DNA from: Flavobacteriales bacterium | GTDB lineage: Bacteria; Bacteroidota; Bacteroidia; Flavobacteriales_D; Crocinitomicaceae | Assembly: GCA_947449575.1 (NCBI GenBank) | Contig: CANFRV010000001.1 | Location: 153,121-213,074 of the forward strand | DNA: 59,954 bases | Direction: 5' to 3' | Part shown: piece after piece, positions 36,532-45,173 of the stretch | How positions within the stretch are numbered: the stretch's first letter is position 1 | How the letters are laid out: the number at the start of each line of letters is the position of its first letter | The notes under the pieces: model-generated | Told to the model about the DNA's origin: nothing | Seen by the model: the letters and a program-made list of their open reading frames with translations, nothing else | The model's database searches: none | Position numbers and translations under genes: made by a program

Positions 36532-38021
36532 TTGTTAATAAAACAGAAAAAAATGAATTATTTCCAGTTTTCTTAAAATTGAATGAAATAAAGGTTCTTG
36601 TAGTAGGTGGAGGCAAAGTAGCTTTGGAAAAGTTAACAGCAGTTTTGACGAATTCTCCAAGGACCGATGTGACATTGGTTACTGAAACGATTATAGATGA
36701 ATTGAAGGAATATGTCACTTTATTCCCTAACGTTCAACTTATTATAGATACTTTCAATCCAAGTTATCTAGAAGGTAAGAATGTTGTTCTTACTGCCTTG
36801 AATGACGTGGAAATGTCAGAAAAAATAAAAGTTCTGGCAAATGAGAAAGGATTATTATACAATGCAGCAGATAAACCCGAATTATGTGATTTTTACCTAG
36901 GTTCAATCGTTACGAAAGGTAATTTGAAGATAGCGATATCAACCAATGGGAAATCTCCCACAGTTGCGAAAAGATTAAAAGAAATTTTCAATGAAAATAT
37001 TCCAAATGAGATTGATAATTCACTTATTAATTTAAGTAAAATTAGAGAACATCTAAAAGGTGATTTTCAGCAAAAAGTGATTCAATTAGATCGTATTACT
37101 AGCGAGTTAAAAGAAAGTAACACGAAGGCTTGGTATCTTTTTAGTATTAAAAAGTTAATCGGATATGTAGCTTCTGTGCTAGGAATAATGTTAGCGGGAC
37201 ATTTACTTTTTACAATAATTCCGCTACATACTATTTGGACTTCTACAAGTAATCTAGCGAGTACTTTGGATTTGAATTTTGCTCTTTATATGCTAGGAGG
37301 TTTTATCGCTCAGATGATTGATGGAGCTCTAGGAATGGCCTACGGTGTAAGCGCTTCTACATTTTTAATGTCAATGGGGCTTTCTCCTGCAATTGCTAGT
37401 ATGAGTGTTCATACTTCTGAAATATTTACCAGCGGCGTCTCTGGTTTTATGCATTTACGGTTTGGTAATGTGAACAATAAATTATTCAAAGTTATTGTAA
37501 TTCCAGGAGTAATAGGTGCAATTTTAGGTGCTTATATCTTATCAGAATTTGAGCAATATAACACAATTATCAAACCAATTGTTGGTGTTTATACCCTAAT
37601 TTTAGGAATTATAATCATACGAAAAGTTATTCGCAAAAATAATAGACGAAAAAAAATCAAGAAAGTTGGTTGGCTTGCTGTAACCGGGGGATTTCTAGAT
37701 TCTATTGGTGGCGGTGGCTGGGGACCAGTTGTTTCTTCCACCTTGATAGCAAGTGGTAAAAATCCTAGAATGATTATTGGTTCAGTAAATTTGGCGGAGT
37801 TTTTCATCTCATTGGCGAGCTCGTTTACCTTTTTTACAATTATTGGAAGTACGCACTGGCAGCCAATTTTAGGACTAATATTAGGGGGAGTTTGCGCAGC
37901 TCCAATTGCAGCGCATCTTTCTAAAAGATTAAATGTAAAAGCTATGATGATTATGGTAGGAATCTTAATTATTATTGTTAGCTTACGTATAATAATATTA
38001 ACAGTATTGAAATTAATGTAA
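36528..38021 (+). CDS. Fusion: precorrin-2 dehydrogenase (CysG-N) + TauE/SafE (TSUP) permease
   Basis: 497 aa. Residues ~10-195 are the siroheme-synthase NAD domain ('LFPVFLKLNEIKVLVVGGGK', 'VVLTALNDVEMSEKI', 'AISTNGKSPTVAKRLKEIF'), which oxidises precorrin-2 and inserts iron. Residues ~210-497 are a TSUP membrane permease with about eight helices ('GGFIAQMIDGALGMAYGVSA', 'SVHTSEIFTSGVSGFMHL', 'GGFLDSIGGGGWGPVVSS'). TauE/SafE proteins move sulfite or organosulfonates. The fusion joins cofactor synthesis with sulfur-oxyanion transport in one chain. A single uninterrupted frame; no sign of sequencing frameshift. Confidence 0.9.
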   Translation: MIVNKTEKNELFPVFLKLNEIKVLVVGGGKVALEKLTAVLTNSPRTDVTLVTETIIDELKEYVTLFPNVQLIIDTFNPSYLEGKNVVLTALNDVEMSEKIKVLANEKGLLYNAADKPELCDFYLGSIVTKGNLKIAISTNGKSPTVAKRLKEIFNENIPNEIDNSLINLSKIREHLKGDFQQKVIQLDRITSELKESNTKAWYLFSIKKLIGYVASVLGIMLAGHLLFTIIPLHTIWTSTSNLASTLDLNFALYMLGGFIAQMIDGALGMAYGVSASTFLMSMGLSPAIASMSVHTSEIFTSGVSGFMHLRFGNVNNKLFKVIVIPGVIGAILGAYILSEFEQYNTIIKPIVGVYTLILGIIIIRKVIRKNNRRKKIKKVGWLAVTGGFLDSIGGGGWGPVVSSTLIASGKNPRMIIGSVNLAEFFISLASSFTFFTIIGSTHWQPILGLILGGVCAAPIAAHLSKRLNVKAMMIMVGILIIIVSLRIIILTVLKLM

Positions 38022-38118
38022 AAGGAAATAGCCATTATAAGAAATAATTCTGCTAAGTTAAATAGCAATGAAAATCTAAAACGGCCAAGTAACATCAGTA
38101 TAAAACAAACTATCAGAT

Positions 38119-38997
38119 ATGAAAAAAGTATTTTTAAGCGATTCAGGACCAGTTATTTCAGATTCAATTTATAGTTTCTGGAGATGGAACGAAGCCGATG
38201 ATTTAAAAGTTAAAAACATTGAGGAAATCACAAATTACTGTCTTGAATTAGGTATCAATGCCTTCGATTTGTCGAATTCGTATGGTTTGGGCCAAATGGA
38301 AGAATTATTTGGACATGTAATCGAAAATAAATCAGTAAAACGGGAAGATATTGTTCTATTTTCTAAATGTGGTTACAAATCACAAGAGGAAGGTACAGGA
38401 AAAATTATCTACAATCAATTAACTGAAAAATACATCAATAAAAGTGTTGATGATACGTTGAGAAAGTTAAAAACAGAGTATATAGATGTTTTTTTATTAA
38501 ATGAATTTGATCCATTAATGAGGTCTGAAGAGGTCGTTTCAGCATTGACAACTCTTGTGTATAAAGGAAAAGTGAAACATATTGGATTGTCAGGATTTAA
38601 CGTTTTTCAACACCAGCAATTGGCTAATTTTTCGTTAGATATCGTAACAAATCATTTTGAATTGAATCTTTTCAATACCACAGCGATTCACGATGGAAGA
38701 TTAGATTTTATAAAAGAACAATATGCAAAACCAATGGCTTGGGCGCCGCTAGCAGGTGGTAGAATTTTGACAGGTACTGACGCTGAAGCCATTGCTATTC
38801 GATCGCTTTTGGAAGAACTAGCACTAAAATACAATTCAAATGTGGAACAATTAGCAGTGGCATGGATTCATAAATTGGGTGCCTTACCAATTATTGGAAG
38901 TTTAAGCAAAGATCGAATTAAAAATGCTGCTACAGCAAGTGAAATTCAGTTGTCGCATGAAGATTGGCATAGAATTTATAATATCACACGGAAATAA
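38119..38997 (+). CDS. Aldo/keto reductase family protein, catalytic His replaced
   Basis: 292 aa, YdhF-like AKR barrel. Tetrad positions: D50 and Y55 ('FDLSNSYGLGQ') and K83 ('LFSKCGYK') are present, but at the usual His position ('LLHxPDP') the sequence is 'FLLNEFDP', with N128. Loss of this His occurs in some AKR groups and usually alters the reaction. The C-terminal NADPH-binding region 'LPIIGSLSKDRIKNAA' is normal. Its stop overlaps the cysH start by 1 bp, so it is translated with the APS reductase; the substrate may be linked to sulfur metabolism or simply carried along. Confidence 0.85.
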   Translation: MKKVFLSDSGPVISDSIYSFWRWNEADDLKVKNIEEITNYCLELGINAFDLSNSYGLGQMEELFGHVIENKSVKREDIVLFSKCGYKSQEEGTGKIIYNQLTEKYINKSVDDTLRKLKTEYIDVFLLNEFDPLMRSEEVVSALTTLVYKGKVKHIGLSGFNVFQHQQLANFSLDIVTNHFELNLFNTTAIHDGRLDFIKEQYAKPMAWAPLAGGRILTGTDAEAIAIRSLLEELALKYNSNVEQLAVAWIHKLGALPIIGSLSKDRIKNAATASEIQLSHEDWHRIYNITRK

Positions 38998-39683
38998 TGA
39001 ATACCAAATTAGTAAATATGGAGCACCTGTCGGTTGTAGAGGTTTTACAAAAAATTGCTACTGAATATGGGAATCGCGCTGCTTTTTCAACAAGTTTAAG
39101 TTGGGAAGATCAGGTGATTACGCATCATATTTTTTCAAATGATTTACCAATTCGTGTTTTTACGCTAGATACAGGACGTTTATTTCCAGAAACATATGGA
39201 GTTTTTAATAGAACGCTCGATCGTTATAAAAAGAAAATAGAAGTTTTTTCTCCTAAACATGAAGGGGTAGAAAAAATGGTAACTGAAAAAGGTCCTTTGA
39301 GCTTTTATGTTTCTTTAGAGAATCGGAAAGAGTGCTGTTTCATTCGAAAAGTTGAGCCTTTAAACAGAGCATTGAATAATGTCGATTGTTGGATAACTGG
39401 ATTAAGAGCAGAACATTCGGAAAATCGAAAGGATATGTCGATGACTGAAATCGATGATCAGCGAAATATTGTGAAAGTTCACCCAATTTTTAATTGGTCT
39501 TTCGAGCAAGTGAAAAATGAAATAAAAGAATTTAACATTCCCTATAATTCATTACACGACAAAGGATTTGTTAGCATAGGTTGTCAGCCATGTACCAGAG
39601 CCGTTCAAGAAGGTGAGGATTTCCGTGCAGGAAGATGGTGGTGGGAAAATAGTGATAAAAAAGAATGCGGATTGCATTCGTGA
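38997..39683 (+). CDS. cysH: Adenylylsulfate (APS) reductase
   Basis: 228 aa, PAPS/APS reductase family. Catalytic C224 in the C-terminal 'KKECGLHS'. The paired Cys motifs 'KECCFIRKVEPL' and 'GCQPCTRAV' are the [4Fe-4S] ligands of the APS-using type, consistent with the absence of an APS kinase (cysC) in the island. It reduces APS to sulfite plus AMP with thioredoxin. 'SFSTSLSWEDQ'-like N-terminal nucleotide loop present ('AFSTSLSWEDQVITH'). Overlaps the AKR gene by one base. Confidence 0.95.
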   Translation: MNTKLVNMEHLSVVEVLQKIATEYGNRAAFSTSLSWEDQVITHHIFSNDLPIRVFTLDTGRLFPETYGVFNRTLDRYKKKIEVFSPKHEGVEKMVTEKGPLSFYVSLENRKECCFIRKVEPLNRALNNVDCWITGLRAEHSENRKDMSMTEIDDQRNIVKVHPIFNWSFEQVKNEIKEFNIPYNSLHDKGFVSIGCQPCTRAVQEGEDFRAGRWWWENSDKKECGLHS

Positions 39684-39696
39684 TATAATTCTGGTA

Positions 39697-39718
39697 GGGA
39701 TATGGCATGCCATATCCC
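39697..39718. repeat. Perfect 22-bp REP-like palindrome between cysH and cysD
   Basis: GGGATATGGCA followed by its reverse complement, preceded by GTA so that the left arm reads GTAGGGAT as in the copy at 27324. It is 13 bp after the cysH stop and could also act as an mRNA-stabilising or terminator hairpin within the operon. Confidence 0.9.
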
Positions 39719-39793
39719 CAAAACCAAAATCACAACCGATTGATTTATGATTCATCATATATCAATATTTTGAAAAAATGAAAAAACAAAAAA

Positions 39794-40699
39794 ATGAAAA
39801 AATTAAATTATTTAGACGAATTAGAAGCAGAAGCAATATACATTATGCGAGAAGTTGCTGGTCAATTTGATAAGCCTGCATTGTTGTTTAGCGGCGGAAA
39901 GGATAGTATTTGTCTTGTTCATTTGGCTTTAAAAGCATTTCGTCCGGGTAAATTGCCTTTTCCCTTGGTTCATGTGGATACTGGTCACAATTCTCATGAG
40001 GTGATTGAATTTCGTGATAATTTAGTTGCTGAATTAGGCGAAAAACTGATTGTGAGAAAAGTGGAAGATACAATTAAGGAAAGAAATTTAGTAGATGGAA
40101 AAGGGAAATTTCCAAGTAGAAATGGATTACAAACCTACACTTTGCTAGATGTTATTTCAGAATTTGAATTCGACGCTTGTATCGGAGGAGCCAGAAGAGA
40201 TGAGGAAAAAGCGAGAGCCAAGGAACGAATTTTTTCTGTTCGCGATGAATTTGGACAATGGGATCCTAAAAAACAACGACCTGAATTGTGGAATATTTAT
40301 AATGGTAAAGTCGATAAGGGCGAAAATGTACGTGTTTTTCCAATTAGTAATTGGACAGAATTAGATATTTGGAATTACATTAAGCGCGAAAATATTCAAT
40401 TGCCATCTATTTATTTTACGCATTCCAGAGAGTGTGTTTTGACCGATGCAGGACAATTAATGGCAACGAATGAATTTTTGACGTTAGACGAAACAGATGT
40501 TATCGTCACAAGAAATGTACGATACAGAACCGTTGGTGATATGACCTGTACAGCAGCAGTAGAAAGCGAAGCTTATACAGTAGATGAGATTATTGCGGAA
40601 TTGAAAAATTCAAAAATCAGTGAGAGAGGAGCAACACGAATGGATGATAGAGTAAGTGAAGCAGCAATGGAAGATAGAAAAAAAGGTGGTTATTTTTAA
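39794..40699 (+). CDS. cysD: Sulfate adenylyltransferase subunit 2
   Basis: 301 aa, PP-loop ATP pyrophosphatase. 'LLFSGGKDSICLVHLALKAF' is the SGGxDS PP-motif; 'HVDTGHNSHEVIEFRD', 'ACIGGARRDEEKARAKERIF' and 'FPISNWTELDIWNYI' are CysD signatures. With CysN it makes APS from ATP and sulfate. Start chosen at 39794, MKKLNYLDELEAE, the normal N-terminus. Separated from cysN by ~120 bp. Confidence 0.97.
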   Translation: MKKLNYLDELEAEAIYIMREVAGQFDKPALLFSGGKDSICLVHLALKAFRPGKLPFPLVHVDTGHNSHEVIEFRDNLVAELGEKLIVRKVEDTIKERNLVDGKGKFPSRNGLQTYTLLDVISEFEFDACIGGARRDEEKARAKERIFSVRDEFGQWDPKKQRPELWNIYNGKVDKGENVRVFPISNWTELDIWNYIKRENIQLPSIYFTHSRECVLTDAGQLMATNEFLTLDETDVIVTRNVRYRTVGDMTCTAAVESEAYTVDEIIAELKNSKISERGATRMDDRVSEAAMEDRKKGGYF

Positions 40700-40821
40700 G
40701 TAGTCATTAGTAAATAGCTACTAGGTGAAATACAGACGAAATTAAATATTCAAAATAAAATTTGTTTTTAGGGAATGGTTATACTAATAACTAATACCTA
40801 ACAACTAAAAACTAATAAAGA

Positions 40822-42066
40822 ATGGATTTATTAAGATTTTTTACAGCAGGAAACGTAGACGACGGAAAAAGTACGTTAATCGGTCGACTTTTATTTGATA
40901 GTGATTCAATTTCAACCGACATTATTGAAACGTTAACGAAGCAAAGTAAAACAACTGGCATTGACGCTGATATTGATTTAGCCTTGTTAACCGATGGTCT
41001 AAGAGCTGAAAGAGAGCAAGGTATTACGATTGATGTGGCGTATAAATACTTTAGCACAGAAAAACGTAAATTTATTATTGCTGATACACCCGGACATACG
41101 CAGTACACTAGAAATATGTTTACCGGCGCTTCGAATGCGGATTTGGCAATTATTTTAGTAGATGCTAGAAATGGTATAACGGATCAAACCAAGAGACATA
41201 GTATCATTTCTTCTATTCTTGGTATTCCACATGTATTGGTTTGTATTAATAAAATGGACTTGGTTAATTATGATGAAGCCGTATTTAATCGAATAGAAAG
41301 TGATTACAAAGAGTTTGCAAAGCCTTTGAATTTGAATAAAATTTCATTTCTTCCTGCCAGCGCTTTAGCTGGAGATAATGTGGTGAAATCATCAGATAAA
41401 ATGCCTTGGTTCAAAGGTCCTTCAATGATGGATTTTTTAGAAACCGTAGAAATTATTGAAGACAGTGAGGTGAAAGATTCTCGTTTTCAAGTGCAATATG
41501 TTATTCGACCGCAAACGGAAGAATTACACGATTACAGAGGCTATGCGGGAAGTGTCTTAAGTGGCTCTTTCAAAAAAGGAGATGCAATCCAAATTTTTCC
41601 GTCTGAAATTATTTCGGAGATTGACAGAATGGAACGTAATGGAGTAGACGTAGATGAAGTTAATGCGTCAGAGCCAATTATTTTACATTTGAAAGATAAT
41701 ATTGATGTGAGTAGAGGAAGCACAATCGTTCCTGTTTCGCAAATACCATCGACTGAAAAAGAGTTACATGCTACAATTTGTTGGATGGATAATACTTCAT
41801 TTAAGGAAGGTCAAAAGTTACTTCTGCAGCAGAATAGTTTCAGAACGAAAGCTGTTTTAAAGGAAATTGAGAGTAAAATTGATATTCATTCTTACACAGA
41901 TCTTGAAAGTGATGGAACAATGAATTTAAATGATTTCTGTAACGTGCGAATTAAAACGGCAGAAACAGTAAGTTTTGATTCATACAGAAAAAACAGGAAA
42001 ACGGGCGCTTTTATATTAATTAACGAGAACACAAATAGCACTGTGGCAGCAGGTGTGTTTGCTTGA
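40822..42066 (+). CDS. cysN: Sulfate adenylyltransferase subunit 1 (GTPase)
   Basis: 414 aa, EF-Tu-like GTPase that drives CysD. P-loop 'FFTAGNVDDGKSTLIGRLLF', switch 'REQGITIDVAYKYF', 'DTPGHTQYTRNM' and 'NKMDLVNYD' follow; two beta-barrel domains complete it. It ends after the GTPase module, with no APS-kinase (CysC) fusion, which agrees with the APS-type CysH upstream. Confidence 0.97.
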   Translation: MDLLRFFTAGNVDDGKSTLIGRLLFDSDSISTDIIETLTKQSKTTGIDADIDLALLTDGLRAEREQGITIDVAYKYFSTEKRKFIIADTPGHTQYTRNMFTGASNADLAIILVDARNGITDQTKRHSIISSILGIPHVLVCINKMDLVNYDEAVFNRIESDYKEFAKPLNLNKISFLPASALAGDNVVKSSDKMPWFKGPSMMDFLETVEIIEDSEVKDSRFQVQYVIRPQTEELHDYRGYAGSVLSGSFKKGDAIQIFPSEIISEIDRMERNGVDVDEVNASEPIILHLKDNIDVSRGSTIVPVSQIPSTEKELHATICWMDNTSFKEGQKLLLQQNSFRTKAVLKEIESKIDIHSYTDLESDGTMNLNDFCNVRIKTAETVSFDSYRKNRKTGAFILINENTNSTVAAGVFA

Positions 42067-42111
42067 TTTTTAAATACCTTTGAGCGACCGATAAAAAATA
42101 AAAAAATATAA

Positions 42112-42915
42112 ATGGATTCATTCATAGACGAATTATACGAAAAGCATAAAGTAAGGACTGTTTTACCTTCTCAATTACTGGTCAATACGTTTATTGATTC
42201 TCTACTTTCAATATTATTTCCAACGTACAACAACAAATTATTTGCAGGAATAGAAAAGCTTGAAGAAGAATATGAAAAGAATAAAAATCAATTAAATATT
42301 CTTTTATTACATGTGAAAAATGATCTAAAAGTGGATTCTATAGCTATTCGAAATTCTTTTTATGACTTGTTGCCAGAGATATATAAATTATTGATTTTGG
42401 ATGCAGAGGCAATTGAATCAGGCGATCCAGCAGCAACTAATAGAGATGAAGTGATGAGATCTTATCCTGGTTTTTACGCAATTAGTGTTTATCGTATCGC
42501 CCACATTCTGCATACATTGGAGGTGCCATTTATTCCTCGTATTTTGACGGAAATCGCACATAGTAAAACAGGAATAGATATTCATCCTGCTGCTGAAATC
42601 GGAAACTCTTTTTTTATTGATCACGGCACGGGTATTGTTATTGGAGCTACTGCTAAAATTGGCTCAAATGTAAAAATCTATCAAGGTGTTACGTTGGGTG
42701 CGTTAAGTGTTAAAAAACATATGGCAGAACTAAAGCGTCATCCCACGATTGAAGATAATGTTGTGATTTATTCTGGTGCAACTATACTTGGAGGGACAAC
42801 TGTTATTGGAAGTCATTCAACGATTGGAGGGAATGTGTGGATTACTAAAAGTGTGAAACCAAATTCACTTGTCTATCATAAAGCCGATTTAAAAATTGAA
42901 GAAATAAATAAATAA
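42112..42915 (+). CDS. cysE: Serine O-acetyltransferase
   Basis: 267 aa, EpsC/SAT-type with helical N-domain and left-handed beta-helix: 'SYPGFYAISVYRIAHIL', 'EIAHSKTGIDIHPAAEIG', 'FIDHGTGIVIGATAKIGSNV' and 'GVTLGALSVKK' are the hexapeptide core; His in 'DHGTG' is catalytic. It makes O-acetylserine from serine and acetyl-CoA. The C-terminus is short and lacks the Ile-ending peptide of enterobacterial CysE, so binding to cysteine synthase may differ. Its stop overlaps the cysM start (TAATG). Confidence 0.96.
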   Translation: MDSFIDELYEKHKVRTVLPSQLLVNTFIDSLLSILFPTYNNKLFAGIEKLEEEYEKNKNQLNILLLHVKNDLKVDSIAIRNSFYDLLPEIYKLLILDAEAIESGDPAATNRDEVMRSYPGFYAISVYRIAHILHTLEVPFIPRILTEIAHSKTGIDIHPAAEIGNSFFIDHGTGIVIGATAKIGSNVKIYQGVTLGALSVKKHMAELKRHPTIEDNVVIYSGATILGGTTVIGSHSTIGGNVWITKSVKPNSLVYHKADLKIEEINK

Positions 42916-43796
42916 TGTCCAAATTAATTGATTTTATTGGAAATACTCCATTGGTTGAACTTTCTGTTTTGAATACAAACCCAAATGTGAAACTTTTTGC
43001 TAAGTTGGAAGGTCATAATCCAGGTGGTAGTGTGAAGGATAGAGCAGCGTATGGTTTGATAAAAGGTGGTTTGGACAGTGGAATCATCAAATCGCATTCT
43101 AAATTAATTGAGGCAACGAGCGGAAATACAGGGATTGCCTTAGCGATGATTGCTTGTTTACTAAAAATTCAGATTGAACTCGTTATGCCTGAAAACTCCA
43201 CAAAAGAAAGAGTTTTGACAATGAGGGCGTATGGAGCAAAAGTTACATTAACTCCAGAAGCTGGGGGGATCGAAGCTTCCATCGATTATGCAAGAAAAAA
43301 AGTTGAACAAGATGGTTTCATAATGTTGGATCAATTTTCGAACGAAAATAATCCCAAAATGCATTACCAGTCAACAGGTCCAGAGATTTATAGAGATACA
43401 AATGGAGAAATTACACATTTTGTTTCAGCAATGGGGACCACAGGTACAATAATGGGGGTTTCCAAGTATTTAAAAGAACAAAATCCTTCCATTCAAATCA
43501 TAGGTGTTCAGCCTGGTGACGGTGCTAAAATACCTGGTATTCGCAAATGGCCAGAAGAATATCTACCTAAAATATTTGATCGTTCAAGAATTAATTCAGT
43601 AATTGAAGTGACGGAGGAGGAAGCAAGAAAAATGGCTCAACGCCTAGCGAAAGAAGAAGGCGTCTTTGGAGGAATGAGCAGTGGTGGAGCTGTTACTGCA
43701 GCATTGAAGATGATAGAGAAATTAGATCATGGAGTGGTGGTATGCATAATTTGCGATCGGGGAGATAAATATCTGTCAACAGATTTATTTGAATAA
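42915..43796 (+). CDS. cysM: Cysteine synthase (CysM/CysK-type, PLP)
   Basis: 293 aa. PLP lysine K41 in 'HNPGGSVKDRAAYG', substrate loop 'ATSGNTGIALAMIA', PLP phosphate loop 'SAMGTTGTIMGVSKYL' and C-terminal 'GGMSSGGAVTAAL'. Short length and 'RIPGIRKWPEEYLP'-like region fit the CysM subgroup. It condenses O-acetylserine with sulfide (possibly thiosulfate) to cysteine, the end product of this island and the amino acid read by the putative leader peptide. Confidence 0.94.
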   Translation: MSKLIDFIGNTPLVELSVLNTNPNVKLFAKLEGHNPGGSVKDRAAYGLIKGGLDSGIIKSHSKLIEATSGNTGIALAMIACLLKIQIELVMPENSTKERVLTMRAYGAKVTLTPEAGGIEASIDYARKKVEQDGFIMLDQFSNENNPKMHYQSTGPEIYRDTNGEITHFVSAMGTTGTIMGVSKYLKEQNPSIQIIGVQPGDGAKIPGIRKWPEEYLPKIFDRSRINSVIEVTEEEARKMAQRLAKEEGVFGGMSSGGAVTAALKMIEKLDHGVVVCIICDRGDKYLSTDLFE

Positions 43797-43837
43797 AAAC
43801 GGAAAAAAATATATAAACAAATAGAATACGTAACAAA

Positions 43838-44848
43838 ATGATTAAAACAGACATCATTATTATTGGAGCAGGACCAGTCGGTTTGTTCACGATTTTTGAA
43901 GCAGGATTATTAAAATTATCTTGTCATTTGATAGATTCATTACCTCAAGCTGGAGGTCAATGTTCAGAAATTTACCCTAAAAAACCGATTTATGATATAC
44001 CGGGTTTTCCATCTATTTTAGCAGGTGAATTAGTTGATAATTTAATGGAACAAGCAGCACCATTTAAACCCGGTTTTACTTTGGGAGAAGCAGCGGTAGA
44101 TATCGATAAATTAGAAGATGGTACTTTTATTGTCACAACGGTGAAAGGTACAAAACATCATGCACCAGTAGTTATTATTGCTGGAGGACTAGGCGTTTTT
44201 GAGCCTAGAAAACCACCTATCTCCAATATTGTTGATTTCGAAGATAAAGGAGTTGAATATATTATCAAAGATCCTGAATTTTATAGAGGGAAAAGATGTG
44301 TAATCGCTGGTGGTGGAGATTCTGCTTTGGATTGGTCAATTTTCTTAGTTGAAAATGAAATTGCTTCATCTGTTTCTCTTGTGCATAGAAATAGTTCATT
44401 TAGAGGACATTTGGATTCTGTTCAAAAAGTGATAGATTTGGCAGAAGCGGGTAGAATTAATTTAATTACAGAGTCAGAAGTGGTTGGTTTGTCAGGAGAT
44501 AATCAATTGGACAAAGTAATAATTCAGCATTCTAAAGACGGGGAAATTGTAATTGAAGCGGACCATTTTATTCCTTTGTTTGGTTTAAAACCTAGTTTAG
44601 GTCCGATAGCTAATTGGGGAATGGAAATTGAAAAAAATGCAATCAAAGTCAATACAGTAGATTATTCAACGAATATTCCTGGAATCTACGCAGTGGGTGA
44701 TGTCAATGTCTATGAAGGAAAATTGAAACTGATTTTATGTGGCTTTCATGAGGGAACCATTGCGGTTCAATCTGCTTTTGCAAAAATTCATCCTGATAAA
44801 AAGAATGTATTAAAGTATACCACAGTAAATGGTGTGCAAGGGTTTTAA
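43838..44848 (+). CDS. Ferredoxin--NADP reductase, thioredoxin-reductase-like type
   Basis: 336 aa. FAD Rossmann motif 'IIGAGPVGLFTIFEAGLL', NADPH motif 'CVIAGGGDSALDWSIFL', and FAD-closing 'GIYAVGDVNVYEGKLKLILC'. It lacks the CxxC of thioredoxin reductase, as expected for FNR2/TrxR-like ferredoxin reductases. Position at the end of the cysteine operon suggests it feeds electrons via ferredoxin to the sulfite reductase, which has no flavoprotein partner (no cysJ) here. That role is inferred. Confidence 0.9.
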   Translation: MIKTDIIIIGAGPVGLFTIFEAGLLKLSCHLIDSLPQAGGQCSEIYPKKPIYDIPGFPSILAGELVDNLMEQAAPFKPGFTLGEAAVDIDKLEDGTFIVTTVKGTKHHAPVVIIAGGLGVFEPRKPPISNIVDFEDKGVEYIIKDPEFYRGKRCVIAGGGDSALDWSIFLVENEIASSVSLVHRNSSFRGHLDSVQKVIDLAEAGRINLITESEVVGLSGDNQLDKVIIQHSKDGEIVIEADHFIPLFGLKPSLGPIANWGMEIEKNAIKVNTVDYSTNIPGIYAVGDVNVYEGKLKLILCGFHEGTIAVQSAFAKIHPDKKNVLKYTTVNGVQGF

Positions 44849-45173
44849 TTTCAATTCATTAGTAAACATATTCCTAGAAATACAAATCGAAAAGAGGCGT
44901 GTTTCTGGGTTTTATTAAGAAAAATAAGTCAATTTTTGCCATCGATTTGAAGTAAAATTTTGACAAGATTTTTAGTTCGTTTTTCACTGTTTTTTTTTTC
45001 TGATCAATCATTATTCTTTCGGTTGATTTTAAACCATTTACGGAATTTAATTAAACCAAACACCACATTTCAAGCGATAATGAATAAAAAAAAACCATTC
45101 ACTAATTTTATTTTAATTATCATGGTTAAGTTGTTTAATTTTAACATCTAATTAATAATAACATAATAAAATC
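44849..45173. other. Intergenic region after the sulfur island
   Basis: 325 bp, AT-rich. A 63-codon open frame at 44960-45151 is low complexity, Phe/Leu-rich and without a family, and I do not accept it. No clear terminator for the sulfur operon and no consensus promoter for the next gene were found. Confidence 0.4.

Noticed and set aside
44960-45151. 63-codon plus-strand frame before the nine-repeat protein
   Set aside because: Phe/Leu/Asn-rich translation of AT-rich spacer, no family and no start signal.
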